This document shows, one piece after another, positions 36,020 to 48,589 of a stretch of 64,000 nucleotides of DNA; the first letter of the stretch is position 1; every line of letters begins with the position of its first letter. Both the position numbers and the translations under genes were made by a program. This stretch comes from Smittia aterrima. Its lineage: Eukaryota; Arthropoda; Insecta; Diptera; Chironomidae. The notes below the pieces were generated by a model. The model worked only from the letters and a program-made list of their open reading frames with translations, had not been told where the DNA came from and did no database searches. The DNA is taken from positions 15,283,537-15,347,536 of the forward strand of contig CP093829.1 in assembly GCA_033063855.1 (NCBI GenBank), written 5' to 3'.

Positions 36020-39000
36020 TTTTTCGGCTCACTTCAATTTCTCTCGCACGAATTTCTATATTTTCAGTTTCTTTTTAGTCGACGAAAAATATTATTATTA
36101 AAAATATAAAAATTGTTATTATTGTCTGTTAATTAGAGAATTTTCTTCTTCCTTTCTTTTCACGCGACGAACTTTTCACTTTTTCCAACTCTCTTGCTCG
36201 ATGACTTTTTTATAACTAATATCGTGAGTGTTTTTAAAGCCTTCCAGGTTCTACGTCTTTCAATCATCAACAAACATAAGAACATGTACATGTATATTAT
36301 TATTAGAGGAGTTTTATACTACGTACACTATACTACACTACGTCTCTTCATATTTGTATAAAGAGACCTTCTTCGTGTGGAAAGAAAAAAGACGATCGAA
36401 GAAACAGAAAATCTTCGGTATCAAATGGAAAATGAAGAAAAGCTCAGCTCGACACTTCTTTTCTTTTTCGCTCTTCTCTTTAGCACTTTAACGTCTTTTC
36501 AACTTGTTCTCACAACACTCAATGTCTCAGTCTGACGATGAGACTTTGTTATTTATAGGCGAGATTCATCGATACGTTACAAAACGGGGGAAAATTAAAC
36601 TTTTAGATTCTTTTTTTTCTAAATCGTCCACGGCGAGTTTTGATATTCAAATATGTTGTTTACTTCAAACTCGATTTCGACAATTAGACTTTTCAATTTG
36701 AAACGCGCTCAAGATCTGTATTTTATTTTTCCAGTTAAATCGGATCATGAAAAATTGCAAAAGCAGTCGCGACTGAGACAGAAGCAATGAACTGAATTTA
36801 TGCCTTTTGAAGGCTTCTCTTCTTCTTGAAGAAGCTTGTGACTTGTTGTCTTGTCTCTCCCCTATCATCGTCAGTAGACGACGAATAATAGAAAACACGA
36901 GAAAAACGAAAAGAGTCGACGAGAAGAAGAAAGAAAACTACTATCATAGTTTAGAGTGCGCGACTCTCTTTAATTCATTGAAAAGAATGAAAATTGCTGT
37001 CTAGTCTGAAAATTAAGAACTAGACAAACAACAAACAGACCATTGACGGAAACGTGTGATATTCACAATGACATGAGATCTTAGTGTAGATTCAGATTCT
37101 ATCGACGGCTCTATGTGAAAGTGTCTCTTGTTACACTCTAGAGCTTGTAGACAAGCAATTGAGCCGCGCTTATGATTAGATAACCCGCATTGTGTGTGCT
37201 AGTGAGTCGTTGAACCATAATTCGATTTAAATCAAATGATCTTTTGTCAACTAGGAGGTTTTTGACTTTCAAAACTCTGCCGCTTGCTTCAATTATTGTA
37301 GATACATGCACGATTCTAAAATCTATTGTTGTGTTTTTTTTTGTCTGCGACATTAGACTTGTTGATTGTCCGACTAGGATGTCGACGGCAATCGAATTGA
37401 CATCTATTGATATTTCAAATCGTTTAGATCATCGAGGCAATTCAGATATTTTAGGTCGCAGAATCCATGAATAATTCCGTCTCATGCATCTCATATACAT
37501 CCACTAGATCAGTTTACATTTTCTAAGAGAGTTCAAATAACAACAATGTATCATTTATTCCAGAATAAGAAGTAATTTCTTTTCGCTTTCTGCAAATTTT
37601 CGAGCCTTCAAAATTGAATTGAATTTCATTTTTAAAAATGAAAAAGCAACCGGTGATGGGCGAAGTGGAAAGAACCAGAAAGAGTCATTAATTTTTTTTA
37701 TGTTGTCCAGACTCGGAGACACATTTGTGATTTTTCTCATTCGCCTTTGCATAATTTTTATGTATTTATGCGAGATTTTTCGTTTTGAGGTGACAAACAA
37801 ATTATTTTTTGTCTTTTCGGTTCGTCGTCCACTCTCTTGACATTAACTTTCAAACGTTCGAGGGCATGGCAAAGCAATAAATTATTATCATATCAGCAAT
37901 ACCCGCAACGTCCTTTGCAAGTGCTTCTCTTGCACATATCGCAGGCAAATATATGGAGAAACGAAAAGAGAGAGATTTGATGCGTCTGGCGAAAATCAAA
38001 TGTTAATAAATTATCGCGCTCGTCGCATTTGTTTTCATGCACGAAAATTTGTTTTATACAGCCAAAAAAAACTGTTACGTTCTTCTTCACTTCTCGACTT
38101 CAAATTGGATAATCGCTGCCTTTATGCACGAAAATATTTGACCCAATTGTCTAACGTTCTCGAAACAAGACAATATAAAGCAATCATGCATTAGGCTAGA
38201 CGCTCAAAAATGCTGTGCATATGCTCGATTGTCAGACATATAAGAAGGAGATGAGTTGTCGTTGTCTCGCTCTTTGGGCAAAGGTGGAGGGGCAGAGAGC
38301 GCAAGAGAAAACGCGGGGGTGATGCGGTCGAGACGACGAGACTGCAGAAATTTTACATTTTTTGCTTCTTTCCGCTCCACCCTTGACATTGACAAAACTG
38401 TGCCAGTTCTCCCACACCGAGCACATTGAGAATTCTAATGGATTGTGATAAGCCAGACGGAGGATTATGCAATTTTTATTTATCAAGATCGCGCGGGCTC
38501 TTATGGTAATTCTCGACTATATGCGTTTATTTACATTGTTTCATCTCCGTCGTTGTCTCGTCGTTTCGCGTTATCGCATTCTGTTTCATCGTTTGCTCTT
38601 CTTTTGTCACATTTATTTGAATAATTGAAATGGTGCACACTTTTGGTTTTGATCGAGAGAAAGAGCAAACCATTGCATCATTCATAAATGCACGTGCTCG
38701 ATGCGATGAATTTCCATTTCATTGCTTTGCTTCGTGAATGAAAATGAACATCTAGAATGAAAGATGACCAAATGCGAACCTAACGAGCACTTAATTGAGC
38801 CTTTTGCGTCGAACCACGAATTTATTTATGTTGTGGCTTTTTATGTATGGTGTCTGTCGATGGCAAAACGAGACAATGAAAACATATTTGGATGCGAGAC
38901 TCCAGACAAAACATATGGCTAATTTATATTTTTATTTCACTTCGCAAAATTTTTTGTTCCTTCTTTTGCTAAAAAATGAAACATCATCACCAAAAGAAAA

Positions 39001-39513
39001 AATAAACGATGCACGGCTTCTTTTTATTTTTCGCGTGTTTTCTTAGTAAAAATGATAACCACGTTAGACGTTATGGAGGCAAAGAGAATTAATTTTTTTT
39101 GTGCAAAGGAAAAACGAACTCATCGTACGAGTGAAAGCTTCAGATTCTTGATTTGATAAAAAGCTTCTTAGTAAACTTAAAGAAAATAAAAAGCTTTGAT
39201 TAAGCTTTTTTGAAAGATTTCACATGATTTTTAACTGACGCATTTGCAACAATAGTTGTAATAAGAATTCAAGTCTAAATGATTCAACATAATCTTGTAC
39301 TTGCGGATTTACTGTAGCGCTAGCTGCAATGACCAATTACTCAAATAAACAAGTAAGGCAGCAGCTCGAGAAAAAATTCTGATTCAAATTATTTCCCAAA
39401 AGCTTCCATTTGAAAGCAGTTGAGTTTTAATGTTTAACGGATGTTTTTGAATTTACTTTCGGAGTGAACGAGACAGAAACAATAACAAAGAAAAATAAAA
39501 TCGGTGAAAAATC
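36020..39513. other. 3.5 kb intergenic region, no gene recognised
   Basis: Very AT-rich at 36.0-37.9 kb. Frames on both strands are short, rich in Phe/Lys/Ser and without domain signals. It separates the minus-strand propeptide-like gene from plus-strand Vps11, so it should contain both promoters. Confidence 0.4.
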
Positions 39514-42500
39514 ATGTTGGAGGTGATTAAGCTTCTTATTGAGTTAGAACTTATCAATAAAAGTTAATTATGTCTTTTTACAGTGGAGGAAGTTTAATTT
39601 CTTTAATTTGAAGCCTCACGAAGACGAGGAAATCATTTCAAATGTGACTGTGAGAAAATTTCATTTTTGTTGTGAATTTTTATTGAAATTTTAATTTTCA
39701 GGAAGGAGACGTCATCTCATCAACTTGTGGCAACAACCAAATAATTCTCGGCGATTCAAATGGATACATTCATGTTTTCCCAAAGAATTTCCGTGAGTCT
39801 TATTCATTCAAGACTCACAGTTCGGTTTCATTTTGTGAATTATCCATTCAAAATAATTTGCTGATAACGTTGGGCGTAAGTCTTAGTTTTTGACACAAAT
39901 CAATTGAATATCTATTTGAGTTTTGATTACAGATTGATGAATCAGCGGAAGCTATTCCAGAGTTCAAGGTTTGGAACTTGAACAAACTTAACAAATCGAT
40001 TCCTGCTTGTCTTAGGTCAGTTAAGACAAACTTGCAGAAGCCAACAGCTCTTGGAGTAGCAGAGAACGGCCAATGCATGGCAATTGGATTTGAAAGGGGC
40101 AATGTTTCTATCTACAAAGGAGACATTGCTCGTGATAAGTCTAAAACAGTAAAAAATGTGATCTTTGGAACTGCGTCAATTCGAGGAATTTCTTTCAAGC
40201 AGAATGGCAAAGTAACTCAAATGTTTGTCTGCTCCGACTCGGGTGTCTATCTCTACACGATTCAAGGTCGTGATAAAGAGTTCAAATCAACACTAGATAC
40301 TGCAAGTGGAAACATTTTGACAACTTGCTGCTGGCTTCAAACAGGTCACAATGAAGGATACTTCATGGTGGGACGTGACGACGCGATTTATTGCTATACT
40401 GTCGACGGTCGTGCTCCTTGCTACGCTTTCGATGGAAGAAAAGTATTAATCAGATGGTTCCGATCACATTTGCTGATGGTGACAGCTCCACTTCGCGATA
40501 ATCCATTCCAACCAAAGTAAGATTCAATTCCTTCTCAAATATTTTTGTTATTCTAATGCAAGTTTCTTCTAATAGGCCTTATACACTGACAGTCATCGAT
40601 GTTGTAAACCGTTTTATCGTTTTCACTACACAAATTGAACCCGTTTGCTCAGTTTTTGTCGAGTTTGGAACGTGCTATGTCCTGTCTAACGATAAAGTTT
40701 TGTATCATCTTGATGAGAGGGATTTGCAAAGCAAACTGACTTCACTTTATAAAAAAAACATGTACGACACTGCGGTGAAGATCGCTAGAAATAATCAATA
40801 TGATGCTGAAGGATTGTCGGAAATTTTCAAACAATATGGCGATCACTTGTATGGCAAAGCTAACTTTGCTGGAGCTGTTGAGCAGTACATCAAGACCATT
40901 GGATTCTTAGAACCTTCCTACGTAATCAGAAGATTTTTAGACTCTCGACATACTCAATATCTGACTGATTATTTGCAAAGCGTTCACAAAGAGGGAAAAG
41001 CATCGACAGATCATACAACGTTGCTTCTCAATTGCTTTACACGACTTGATCGCATCGCTGAACTGAAAGCATTCTTGGAGGATTATAGACAAAACAACTT
41101 TGACATCGATGTGGCGATTAAAGTTTGTCGCAAATCATGCATCGAAGAAGCTCTCGAGCTGGCGAAATTCAACAACAAACACGATTACGCAGTTGCCATT
41201 CTCATTGAAGACCTGAAATTGTATTCGGATGCCGTTAATTACATTTGTGACTTGTCGTACGATGAAGCCGAATCGATTATAATGAAGTATGGAAACATTC
41301 TAATGGATCACTGTCCTGATAAAGTTGTCGATCTTCTCAAAAAACTTTGCACTGACTACATGGTGAAGAAGTGTGATGAACCTGAACAAGATAGTGGCCT
41401 TGACAATGATCTTTTCGCTTATCGCAATGGAGGTTTTATGGATCGTGAAAGAGCGACGCCTGAAGACTTCATCCATTTGTTCACCGATTCAAAGCAGATC
41501 ATTGAATTTATTGAGTATCTCATCAAGAATCTACCATCATGCTCTAAAATGCTTTACAACTCTCTCATCGAACATTCTTTGGCACTATGGAAGATTTCAG
41601 ATGCGAAGACAATTTATGAACATCGACTCGTAGATTTAATCAGGAACTCTACTCAGTTCTATGATGAAAATCACGTACTCGTTCTTTGTCAAACTTATGA
41701 ATTTTGGATTGGAGCGATGCTGATCTATGAAGAGAAGAAACTCTATAACTTGATAGTTAGACATTATCTCGCGACAAATGATTACTCGAACTTGTACGTT
41801 CTGTGCAGAAGACTTGGAACGCAGGAACCATCAATTTGGCTTCATACTCTCAATGGATTAAAGAATAACAATCAAGTGCCAACAACATTCCTTCAAGAAA
41901 TTCTTCATGTTATAGCGAATGAAAAGCTTCAATCACCACTTCAAGTTCTTAATGTGTTGACAGCCATTGAGAACGGTCCGAATCTTTCATCTGTTCGCCA
42001 CTTCTTTACTCAAATCTTTCAAAAAGAAGCTGATACAATGAGCCAAGATGAAGTTCTCGCTGAAAAGTATCGAACAGAAAGCGAAGGATTAAAGAAAAAT
42101 ATTCAAGCATTGAATACCGAGCCTGTTGAATTTCGAGGAAGTTTGTGCGATGCTTGTCATCAACCATTGGTTCTTCCTGCTCTCTTCTTCCTCTGCAAGC
42201 ATTCCTTCCATCAGGAATGCATTCGATCCTACTCAGAGACTGAGAAAGACTGCATGGTGTGTCGCAAGAGAAATATGCAAATCCAAGACCTTATTCATAA
42301 GCAAAATGAAAGCCGAAACAAGAAAAACATGTTCAAGGATCAATTAGATGCTTCTCACGAACCATTTTCTGTAGTTGCGGATTATTTTGGACGTGGTTTA
42401 TTCAACAAAATCGTTCTTGTTTCAGATGAAGATGATCAAGTTAAGGAAACCATCCAAGATGTTAACATTCTTAGAAAAGCTGTGACAAGAACGATCCTTA

Positions 42501-42943
42501 ATCCGATCGAGATGACTGAAGGGAAAGTTCGCCTCGAGGAAAATTTGAGCACAAACATTGCTATTAAGCCGCAATTGTCTGAAGCTCGTTTAAGATTGCA
42601 GGAACAAGCATATCGAGCAAAGAAGCAGCCACCACAACCTGTTGCGCAACCTCCGAGGAAAAAAGTCGAAGCGAAACCGAAAGTTGCTCCAGTGACATAT
42701 CCGTTGGCTGCAAATCCTTTCGACGAAGATGATAAAAATCCGTTTGGCAAGGACGAAGATGATTACGATGATTCCAAGAATCCTTTTGCTGAAGAAGCTG
42801 GCAAGTTAGCAATTAAAAAATGTTTTTCTTAAATTGATTACCATTCAATTTCAGAAGATGCACAAGACGTTGCAAGTATGATGGGAGTAGCCTCACAAAA
42901 ACAGCATTCAACAAATCCCTTCGGTGATGACGACGAGGATTAA
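39514..42943 (+). CDS. Vps11: Vacuolar protein sorting 11 (HOPS/CORVET core, RING-H2)
   Basis: Exons 39514-39522, 39584-39649, 39702-39875, 39933-40516, 40576-42800 and 42855-42943 give 1048 aa. Core subunit of the HOPS and CORVET tethering complexes for endosome and lysosome fusion. N-terminal beta-propeller (from WRKFNFF), alpha-solenoid with clathrin-type repeats, and a RING-H2 domain with C802, C805, C818, H820, H823, C826, C837 and C840. The first coding exon is only nine nucleotides (Met-Leu-Glu) but splices in frame to the conserved Trp-Arg-Lys-Phe start. The last intron uses a GC donor (42801, GCAAGT), forced by the reading frame. The tail carries four Asn-Pro-Phe motifs in an acidic context and makes the protein about 100 residues longer than the human one. 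AATAAA near 43021 ends it. Confidence 0.94.
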
Positions 42944-43121
42944 CAAACTACAAAGATTTCATTTACCTTAATCTGTCACATCATTTATTGCTTAAATATT
43001 TTATTCCAAATCGCTTCAGTAAATAAAAAATATTCAAATGAGTACGATGAATATTTAAATGAAATGTTCGTGAGTAGTAAAATGCTGAATCGCTTTACAG
43101 CTGTTGCGCAATATTAAGAAC

Positions 43122-43815
43122 TCACACCGCTCTCATTCCGAAATGCGAAGAGTGCTGTTGCTGATACAGTTCAATGTTCATTGTCTCATATAACGAGTAA
43201 ATACAAATCCAAAAGTAGCCGCACAAGATTGTATAAAAGCTCATGTTAACGTCACTTAAAAGTGCTGAGCCTAATGCCCAGAAAATCGTTAAAACAGCTT
43301 GCGATACAAGCCACGAAATTAAAAGTTTTGGTCGTTTCTGTCAAAATAAAATTTTGTTAGTCAGCTACGAAAAAATGTTTGAAATTTGAAACTTACGTTC
43401 ATTGTGCCGCAAACTAGAGCGAGCGAGCTAACGAAGCTGATGCTTTGAAGAACAAGATAAATTGTCAATATAGTCATGACGACTGTTAAAAGATGAAACA
43501 AGAGACACTCAATTAATAAAGAGAATTGACAAAATTTCAATCGATATCGAGGCATTATTTCCTATTTTCATTCATCGATTGCTTCAATTATTTCTCACCT
43601 TTTTTATAGGTCTCCAAAAACGTTGCGAGTTTTTTGCTGTCTTCATCGCCATCAGCCCCTTTCACGTAAGATTGTGCAACGTAGTTATCATAGCTCAGAA
43701 GAAAACCTCCGATAACCATTAACAAGACAAGACTTGTGAATGCCCCAAAGGATCCGAGAATGATCCCTCCAGTTGAAAGACGAAGACAAAGACAACATTT
43801 CCTGACAGAGACCAT
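43122..43815 (-). CDS. Tetraspan membrane protein, array copy A
   Basis: Exons 43815-43599, 43482-43397 and 43337-43122, 172 aa with four hydrophobic helices. The N-terminus CCLCLRLSTGG is a variant of the array's Cys-x-Lys-Leu-Glu-Thr-Gly-Gly signature, and the usual intron after the Gly-Gly is absent, so exons 1 and 2 are fused. The 86-nt middle exon has the same length and phases as in the other copies. The sequence before the phase-0 intron, CGTMN, corresponds to the KGTxN box elsewhere; the following RNH box is KRP. The last helix ends ICIYSLYETM. It converges on Vps11 with 178 bp between stop codons. Function unknown; the most diverged full-length member at the array edge. Confidence 0.75.
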
Positions 43816-44206
43816 ACTTTTAATTAAAACTATTTCGTACAAAAAAAAATTAAAACGTTTGACTTCAAAGCATCGCGTGAAAAGACTAAAAATGCAACGA
43901 CGAAGGAAAGGCAAAAATAAACTTTTATCGATCTCGACTTGTTCACTATGTTAGGAAATGGAAAACTCTTATGACTCATTCGTCGTTCGTTACAAAGGTT
44001 TGTTTACCCACGTTCCAAGCATTTTCTTTCTTTTCACGGCAAGCCTTCGAATCAATATTTTTCGCATTTAATAGAAAAACGGGTTGAGGCTCAACCCACA
44101 GCACTCCTTGGATTTTCGTACACAGAGTAAAACAGATTTTATTGAGCCTTGTAGAAATATATAACAGGATTAAGTGTGACACAATTTCGTTTTGATGAGT
44201 AGTGAT

Positions 44207-44817
44207 TTAGACTTTAGGTTGAGCTATAACAGGGTAGAAATGTTGTTCTACACTCGTTCGCCGCTCGCCCGACTCTTCTTCTCTTATTTTCCTCCACAGA
44301 GAGTTAATGATGGCAAAAACGTAAATGTAAATCACAACGTTGACCATCGAGTTGATTGAGAGATGTATCAGAAGACGGAATACGCTAAATACTGCGAGGA
44401 AAGCGGAAATGTTTTTGGCTGGTTTAATTTGACGATGGTTTCGCTAAAAAGAAAATGAACATTAGTAAAATCGGAACTGATGTTTAAAATGATTTACATT
44501 ACATTTATTGTTCCACGAATGAGAAGAGCAGAAGCAACTAAATAAATGCTCGACAATATAATGGAAAGTATCAGCGTCGTGATAAGATATTCCCTCATCT
44601 TCTGAATAGCAACTCCATCTCCCATGTTTGTTGTGTCAATCTCAAGACTTTCGAGTTTTTCTCTTAGGAACTTCAAGTCCTTGTCGATGGAAAGTCCAAT
44701 GAGAAAAACAACACTCAAAGGAAGAATCAACGCGCTTGTTATCAAACCAAACCATCCTATGAACTGTCCACCAACTTCCAAGCTGAAAATTATCAAGAAA
44801 TTATCGACAACTAACAT
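44207..44817 (-). CDS. Tetraspan membrane protein, array copy B
   Basis: Two exons, 44817-44503 and 44443-44207, 183 aa. It begins MLVVDNFLIIFSLEVGGQFI, close to the family start but with the Cys and Lys replaced. Both the intron after Gly-Gly and the intron before helix 2 are missing; only the phase-0 intron after IRGTIN remains, splicing to RNHRQIKPAKN. A charged loop (about 45-68) lies between helices 1 and 2, with no cysteine pair. The C-terminal tail has REEESGERR after the fourth helix, like the acidic-basic tail of other members. The frame is fully open, so it is probably functional. Confidence 0.8.
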
Positions 44818-45011
44818 TTTTCTGATAATTTTAGCCTCCTGTTGCCAAACAATAATTATTTTCTTGTCCCGAGTCAATTCACTGAAAAATATTTGTCGTG
44901 ACCTGCGCAGTTGAAGGAAGAGAGGAAGTTTTCACTAATCTGTTGCGTCTTACATTTAAAAATACGAATTTCCTTGTCGATTGTAATGAAATAAATATTT
45001 ATTAAACATGC

Positions 45012-45592
45012 TCAGTAAACGTTTTTGTTGTTGTTCAATGGCTCCATCGTTTGATGATAGATTGCTTCAAGGGCAGTTTCCGCTTCTTCGTGAAATGATT
45101 TTCCCTAGGAGTTGATGACAATGTAATTGTATCCCTGGAATAAGGAAATTAGGATCATCAAAGGATCAAACCTGACCGACAAAATTCAATAGCCTATGCT
45201 AGAGAAAAGCGATCATTTTTTCTAGATTTTCTGAAATAAATTCTTTGTTTATTATCTGAATTGTTATATAATAAATCATTCTTACATTTTTAATACCCAG
45301 TAGCACATACCCTGTGCCATTAAATGAACTCAAGATGATGGCGATGATCATATTTGGGAACAAAACTAAAAGAAAGTCTTGTTGAATCCAAGGAAATATT
45401 CAATTTGAACGGTTTAACTCACAGAGGAACTCGACACAGAAGTAACATTCGCTTTCAAAATAAGTATTTCTTAAACAAATCGCAAGTCGAAATTTTGATG
45501 AGACGGAGCAAACAGACGAAGGAGACGGATGTGTTGAAAAAGAACAATCCTCCAGTCTTGAGCTTCATGCAACTGAGATAAGTTTCAACATA
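45012..45592 (-). pseudogene. Degenerate tetraspan copy between B and C
   Basis: Family landmarks appear in order on the minus strand: YVETYLSCMKLKTGG (the signature) running straight into a first helix without intron, a stop after about 44 codons, a piece like the helix-2 exon (MIIAIILSSF to LLGIKN, near 45340-45286) with its donor still present, then HRLLNFVGQ with a stop, and finally GYNYIVINS, a TAG, and KSFHEEAE, matching the helix 4 and tail region. There is no ATG in frame at the start. A plus-strand open frame over the same bases is only its antisense shadow. Confidence 0.7.
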
Positions 45593-45934
45593 AAATCTTT
45601 CATTTTGCTAGTATATTAGAACGATCAGCGCAGGTGAACGATAGAAATACAAATACTTTAGTGTTGTAAAAAAATCTTTTATTGTTTGTAAATATTAGAT
45701 CGAACGAAAATTTCCAAAAGTTTGTTGTCAGCGAAGCCTAGCGCACTTGTATGCATTTCTCGATCGTATGAACTTTCAAACAATATTTCCTAAACTTTTT
45801 TAAATTGATTTGATCATTAAATTTTGATGACGCTATTTACTTCAGCTATTTACTTTCTGATTTTTCAGGTGATTTAAAATATTACACATATATTTGAAGA
45901 TTTCTATCAAAACTTTCCAAATCCAATTATTAGG

Positions 45935-46694
45935 TTATTCAAGAGTCTTGGCGTTCATGACTGTTATGATTCTGATTGTTGCGTCATCTAAACGTCGATT
46001 TTCTTCTTTTTTGAAGATTAAGGCAGTAGAATTGAAAACTACAAGGCAGTAAATGAAAGTTCCAATATAGAAAACTTCTCTTTCAATTACGAAGAATTGA
46101 GGATCATTTCTCGATATTTTAGTGAATGCCTTAACCATGTCAAGAATTGTCCAAAAAAGGTAGAAGAACAAATAAACTTTCATCGGACCAAACATACTTT
46201 TCCTCTAAAATTAGATAAATCATTTTTATGTCAATAAAAGTTTCAATTAATCTCACATTTATGATTCCATAGAAAGAACGAAGTGATGCTAAGATTACGA
46301 AGATCGAATATATCATCACCAATAGAGTTAAGAGAATAACCTCTGAAAAATATTTTGACAGAAATTTGAATTATTTTTGGAAAAAAGTGTTCTCTTTTTA
46401 TCGTAAAGACTTTACCTTTTCCTGTAGCTTTGTTGTAACAATTCGTGCCAATAAATGGGAAAATAGACCTCATCTCATCGCAATTATAAAAGACAATGTA
46501 AACGAATGCAGAAAATATAAAAAACAGAGCGTGAATAATGATAGCTGTCCAAGTGATGACAAGAGCTTTGAAAAAAATGTTTATACTTTTAAATCTTAAG
46601 GAAAGTGAGAATCGAGTCAAATCTTCTCACCTCCGGTCTCAATCTTAGCACAGCCCAGGAAATTGTCTAATTTAATTCTTTCCACAAAATTCAT
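45935..46694 (-). CDS. Tetraspan membrane protein, array copy C
   Basis: Exons 46694-46631, 46565-46416, 46342-46257 and 46204-45935, 189 aa. The start MNFVERIKLDNFLGCAKIETGG has five extra residues before the family signature. All three family introns are present with the usual phases (1, 1, 0) and the 86-nt third exon. The first loop carries two cysteines (YNCDEMRS and GTNCYNK). The fourth exon begins RKSMFGPMK in place of RNHxxIKP, and the first half of the tail is rich in charged residues (FKKEENRRLDDA). Diverged in sequence but intact. Confidence 0.82.
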
Positions 46695-46995
46695 TTTATT
46701 GAGCGCTTACAACTTTTAAACTTCTTGATTCAACAATGGCTTGACAATTAATGATCAAATAATTTGTCAACTAAGCTGACACAGTTTTTGTCGCGGAGTC
46801 AGATTTCAAAGTTTTAAAAATATTTCAGTGTGAGCAAAAATATTCAGGGGCTGAGAGTTTAATTATTACGTGTAGCGATTGTTTAATTGTTATTTCTTGC
46901 ACAGAAAGGGCTTTTGCTGATTCTTTATCAAAAATTTGTGGGATTGATCGAAATACGAGGAAAGAAAAAACTAAGTAGAATATATTGATGAATAT

Positions 46996-47403
46996 TCAAA
47001 TTTCAAGAGAATTGTTCTCCATTGATTCCATGGTGAGATCAACAATGTCGTCGAGATAAAATGGAATCTCAAAAATGATATAAATTTCAACATCACAAAT
47101 TTGTTTCTCCGCTGAAAGATTGCAAGTTTTCGCTTAAATAAAATTCAAATATAATTCAAGTCTTACTTTTTTGAGTGAAACCGTGCATTTGATAGCAATG
47201 TAAATAACCCAAAAATATCCGCAAAATTATCCCGTTAGTAAGATATTTGAGATGTCTAAAAACAAATGAAATAAATTTATTATTATCAAATTAAATTTTT
47301 TTAAAGAAGAAAATAAATCTGAAAAACATTTGATCAACTGCGATCAAATGCGAACTTACCGCATTCGAGCTTTGAAAATCCAAAACACATTGACTTTTTC
47401 CAT
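46996..47403 (-). pseudogene. Truncated tetraspan copy lacking helix 1, next to copy D
   Basis: Possible exons 47403-47360, 47255-47167 and 47111-46996 form an 82-residue frame starting MEKVNVFWIFKARM (compare MIKVDNFFGCWKLE). The second exon matches copy D's helix-2 exon and the third (IFEIPFYLDDIVDLTMESM) matches copy D's AELPVSVYEVVELSLSSM. The helix-1 exon is missing. After the TGA at 46998-46996 the same frame continues to resemble copy D for about 30 codons (helix 4), so the stop is premature. It could still make a short protein, but decay is more likely. Confidence 0.6.
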
Positions 47404-47573
47404 GACGAATTAAAAAAACTTCTGTTCGTTTTGACTCCATCAATTTTGTGTTAAGTCAGACTTAACAGTTAAGTAAACATTAATAAAAATTTTGGCAAAT
47501 TGCGAAACACAGCATAAATTTGAGAAGACTCTTCTCAGAAGAGTAGAACTTTTTATTGCTTCAAAGTTTTTTT

Positions 47574-48198
47574 TTATGCCAATTCGATGCTTTTGGAGTC
47601 CATCGGGATATCTGTTACACTTTCGATGTTATCAAAAGACTTTGAGAATGAATAAATTACAAAGATTGAAAAAATTAAGAAGAGACAGTATAAAATACTG
47701 AAGAATATTTCAACTCCGTTCGATTCTTCCTTCATTGATGACAGGCTGAGTTCTACGACTTCATAGACAGATACCGGCAATTCCGCAATAAAATATAATT
47801 TGATGCTGATTCCAATATTTTTGATTTGCTATAATGAATAAAATTTTAAATAAGTTTAATTCCAATAACGATTCTTACGTCTTTCAATAAAATGATGAAA
47901 CTGATGAAGAAGTAAATATTATAACAATAAAATACAGCTAGCACCGCGTTTAGTAATAATGTTGAAAGGCCTAACAAAGAAAACATTTATTTGTACAGCT
48001 TCAAGATTAATTTTTAAGCTCTCACTGACTTTCGAGCCAAAGGCCATCGTAATTCAACTGTTCATTGGCGCTCACACTCAATATTTCACATAATTGAAAT
48101 AAATTCCACAAGGAATGGCACGTTATCACAAAACTCCGAATTAGGAATACAAAAGCGACGATAAAAACGCTCAATCTGCACAAATTGACTCGCCGCAT
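47574..48198 (-). CDS. Divergent tetraspan membrane protein, array copy D
   Basis: Exons 48198-48030, 47970-47879 and 47828-47574, 171 aa. It starts MRRVNLCRLSVFIVAFVFLI, so the Leu-Glu-Thr-Gly-Gly signature is absent and the first helix begins almost at once. An upstream exon supplying the signature was not found. The first donor is the weak GTCAGT, chosen because it alone preserves frame into LSTLLLNAVLAVFYCYN. The third exon begins QIKNIG, corresponding to the RNHxxIKP box, and ends with YSFSKSFDN in the tail. Membership in the family rests on exon order, the phase-0 last intron and the truncated neighbour that bridges it to copy E. Confidence 0.65.
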
Positions 48199-48589
48199 AG
48201 TTGGATCTTAGAAAATCTAGAAAAATTCTTCTTTAATTCCAAGTTGTACGAAAATTTTAAACTCTGTACTTTGAAACTCAACACGTCCTGACGCAACGAA
48301 ACTTGCAGATCGAATGAAGAAAATCACAATCAAAAAACAATTGGTCATCTTAACACAGCTTTACAAAGTTATCAGTGATGCATCATACGTATTTCAAAAT
48401 CAGTTGAGTGTAAAGTTACGAATTCGTGAGTCAAAAAAGATAAGAATTTTTCAAAGCATAAATTTAACTCCAAAAACATATCTAAGTCCCAAGAAATAAT
48501 CCGATTTTTTTCGATCAAAGTTGTCATGGAAATTTGGCAATTTGTTTGTTTTATGAAAACTTTTGTTAAATATTCGTCATTCGTTTGAA

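Noticed and set aside
42801..42832. Vps11 ending at the in-frame stop after LAIKKCFS
   Set aside because: A consensus GC donor and a downstream exon restore an acidic NPF-rich ending in the right phase, which fits the preceding NPF repeats better.
45354..45581. Plus-strand open frame of 75 codons between copies B and C
   Set aside because: It is the antisense of a decayed tetraspan copy whose landmarks are clear on the minus strand.
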